DNA from: Bacillota bacterium
Lineage (GTDB): Bacteria; Bacillota; Desulfitobacteriia; Desulfitobacteriales; JAJXUE01
NCBI GenBank assembly: GCA_021783135.1
Contig: JAJXUE010000031.1
Coordinates: 1-35,398 of the forward strand
Reading direction: 5' to 3'
Length of the DNA stretch: 35,398 nt
Numbering within the stretch: position 1 is the first letter of the stretch; each line of letters begins with the position of its first letter. The notes below the pieces were generated by a model, which did not search any database, was not told the origin of the DNA, and saw nothing but the letters and a program-made list of their open reading frames with translations. Of the stretch, positions 34,203-35,398 are shown one piece after another. The translations under genes were made by a program, and so were the position numbers.

Positions 34203-34874
34203 CTATTCTCCCTTTAACATATAACCAATGCCTCTAACCGTCTTGATATAAGTACCGTAACCATGCGCTTCCAACTTTTTGCGCAAATGATGTACATATA
34301 CATCCACAACATTTATGGCTGACTCAGAGTCAAATCCCCAAATTCGATCAAAGATTTGCTCGCGTACCAGTATTTGCTCACTGTTACGTAGGAAAAATTC
34401 CAATAACTCATACTCTTTGACAGTTAAATTAAGCGCGTTCCCACCTGCAAAGCCGTCATGCAAATTTGGTTGTAACGCAATAGGTCCATAAACTACTTCA
34501 GCTGTCATTTCACCGTTGACCCGACGCAATAAGGCTCTCACCCTCGCCAATAATTCCGTGATTGCAAATGGTTTAACCAGGTAATCGTCCGCACCAAAAT
34601 CGAGACCTTTGACTCGGTCTTCCACGCTGTCCCTGGCCGTTACAAATAAAACCGGAGTTTTGATTGAGTTAGCGCGTAATCGCTTTACGATTGCCAATCC
34701 ATCTATACCCGGCAACATAATATCTAAAACCAATGCATCATATATATCCTTTTCAGCCAGCATCAATCCCTCATCGCCGTTGTCGGCACAATCTACTTCA
34801 TACGCTTCTTCTTTAAATATGGTGCAAATCAATTCCAGCAGAGATCTGTCGTCTTCAACAACAAGTATTTTCAT
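34203..34874 (-). CDS. OmpR-family response regulator
   Basis: The product is 223 residues. The receiver domain (1-118) has the acidic pair VEDD near 7-9, phospho-acceptor D51 in LVLDIMLPG, TAR near 80 and KPF near 100. The C-terminal winged helix (130-220) contains LNLTVKEYELLEFFLRN and VDVYVHHLRKKL, the OmpR-type DNA-recognition fold. The ATG at 34874 has AAAGG upstream and is preferred to the in-frame TTG at 34892. A tandem 16-bp repeat array lies within 55 bp upstream. The target genes are unknown. Confidence 0.93.
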   Translation of the reverse strand: MKILVVEDDRSLLELICTIFKEEAYEVDCADNGDEGLMLAEKDIYDALVLDIMLPGIDGLAIVKRLRANSIKTPVLFVTARDSVEDRVKGLDFGADDYLVKPFAITELLARVRALLRRVNGEMTAEVVYGPIALQPNLHDGFAGGNALNLTVKEYELLEFFLRNSEQILVREQIFDRIWGFDSESAINVVDVYVHHLRKKLEAHGYGTYIKTVRGIGYMLKGE

Positions 34875-34926
34875 TTTAAGCCTTTCTAGCAACAGCTTAA
34901 CTGTTAACTGTTTAACTATAAGTTCT

Positions 34927-35050
34927 CAATTATTTGCAGATTCAATTATTTGCAGATTCAATTATTTGCAGCTTCAATTGTTTGCAGCTTCAATTGTTTG
35001 CAGCTTCAATTGTTTGCAGCTGCAATTATTAATAGCTGCAATCACTTACA
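34927..35050. repeat. Tandem 16-bp repeat array upstream of the response regulator
   Basis: Units of the form CAATTRTTTGCAGMTT start at 34927, 34943, 34959, 34975, 34991, 35007 and 35023, with a partial eighth unit at 35039. The first six copies differ only at two or three positions, and the seventh and eighth are degenerate. The array lies between the 5S rRNA and the two-component operon. Just inside it toward the gene, AGTTAA is repeated three times at 7-8 bp spacing (about 34897-34917). Confidence 0.9.
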
Positions 35051-35127
35051 GTATAGCACGAAGTTAAATCCATTCTAAATCAAACAGGTTAAAAATCAAT
35101 TAAAACCATTGATAACTTAGAACTAAA

Positions 35128-35251
35128 AGCAGTTCAGCCATAAATGATACCAAGCTAGCCTAGACCTGCTTACGTGTTTGCCCACTACGTCACCAGAACT
35201 GCTCATACCCGCTGGAGCGCAGATTTGGGGTTATGAGTCTAGCCTAAGCTT
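35128..35251. other. Inverted-repeat element with nested and competing hairpins
   Basis: A long imperfect stem pairs 35152-35165 (AAGCTAGCCTAGAC) with 35237-35251 (GTCTAGCCTAAGCTT). Inside it lies a hairpin (CTCATACCC with GGGTTATGAG, 35202-35237). AGCAGTTC at 35128-35135 can instead pair with GAACTGCT at 35196-35203, which would compete with that hairpin. It lies between the 5S rRNA terminator and the repeat array. It contains no open reading frame. It could be a small structured RNA, a miniature inverted-repeat element or an rRNA spacer structure. No known RNA family was recognised. Confidence 0.4.
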
Positions 35252-35271
35252 TCAAATCAGCCTGTAAAATA

Positions 35272-35306
35272 AAAAAAAGACCGGTACTCACAAGAAGTAC
35301 CGGACT
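35272..35306 (-). terminator. Intrinsic terminator of the rRNA operon
   Basis: An 8-bp stem (CCGGTACT with AGTACCGG) extended through one mismatch into flanking A and T runs has a 7-nt loop. On the minus strand it is followed by TCTTTTTTTT. It lies within a few bases of the 5S rRNA 3' end. Confidence 0.9.
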
Positions 35307-35311
35307 TTTTA

Positions 35312-35398
35312 CCTGGCAACGACCTACCTTCCCAGGACCCTGCGGTCCAAGTATTATCGGCCCTGGAGGGCTTAACTGCCGTGTTCGGGATGGGAACG
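35312..35398 (-). rRNA. rrf: 5S ribosomal RNA, 3' portion
   Basis: Read on the minus strand, the end of the window gives the conserved 5S segments CCCATCCCGAACACGG, AAGCCCTCCAG and TACTTGG, then GGTCCTGGGA and a 3' end pairing region GTCGTTGCCAGG. About 87 bases are present, and the 5' part lies beyond the window. The 3' end is placed near 35312 by alignment of the closing stem to typical Bacillota 5S RNAs, and could be off by one or two bases. It marks the end of an rRNA operon transcribed toward the two-component genes. Confidence 0.95.

Noticed and set aside
34927-35050. CRISPR array
   Set aside because: The repeats are only 16 bp, directly adjacent and without spacers, and no cas genes are present.
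34609-35067. 152-codon plus-strand open frame over the regulator gene and repeat array
   Set aside because: It is the shadow of the response regulator on the opposite strand, and its tail only translates the 16-bp repeats.
35150-35260. tRNA gene next to the 5S rRNA
   Set aside because: A T-loop and anticodon arm with the expected bases could not be found, and the terminal stem is far too long.

Overview
The window looks like a chromosomal segment of an anaerobic, moderate-GC Bacillota (Clostridia or Negativicutes grade). This is inferred from strong GGAGG-type ribosome binding sites with frequent GTG and TTG starts, the gene families present (CooT, CbiM-type metal transport, homotetrameric-type glutamate synthase, UxaE, U32 peptidases, HD-GYP) and the 5S rRNA at the right edge. 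The species cannot be named from sequence alone. All genes except one small SHOCT-domain gene lie on the minus strand, so transcription runs from the right edge to the left.

Right edge (35.4 to 32.8 kb): the 3' end of a 5S rRNA with its terminator, an unassigned inverted-repeat element, a 16-bp tandem repeat array, then an OmpR-type response regulator and its sensor kinase, ending in a strong terminator. Middle (32.6 to 16.0 kb): a long, nearly gap-free hexuronate catabolic cluster. In transcription order it holds a ROK repressor, tagaturonate/fructuronate epimerase (uxaE), a TRAP uptake system (dctP, dctQ, dctM), a catalytically degenerate M24 peptidase homologue, a Gfo/Idh/MocA oxidoreductase resembling IolW, an IolB-type isomerase, tagaturonate reductase (uxaB), altronate dehydratase (uxaA), KDPG aldolase (eda), two ketodeoxygluconate kinases and a chemoreceptor. 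The predicted route is galacturonate or glucuronate, then tagaturonate or fructuronate (interconverted by UxaE), altronate, KDG, KDPG, and finally pyruvate plus glyceraldehyde-3-phosphate. The first isomerase, UxaC, is absent, and the IolB homologue is a plausible replacement. This is the most interesting biological idea in the window.

Left of that (15.9 to 10.9 kb): an NADPH-dependent glutamate-synthase-type flavoprotein, the SHOCT gene with an extended -10 promoter and a shared perfect terminator, a radical SAM protein, and a pair of cysteine-rich U32-like proteins resembling the UbiU/UbiV arrangement. Then (10.8 to 5.2 kb) come a ClC chloride/proton exchanger and a Ni/Co cluster: cooT, a CbiMN-like fusion, cbiQ with a Cys-rich N-terminal extension, cbiO, and the corrin-ring reductase cbiJ.

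Left edge (5.1 to 0 kb): an HD-GYP phosphodiesterase, a cofactor-simple molybdenum sulfite-oxidase-family enzyme, a small ribbon-helix-helix protein with a zinc-ribbon partner followed by an 11-bp tandem repeat array, an MBL-fold hydrolase, and a LytS-like sensor kinase cut off exactly at its phospho-acceptor histidine motif, possibly by an insertion element that extends past the window start. No CRISPR array, complete rRNA, tRNA or intact transposase was seen.
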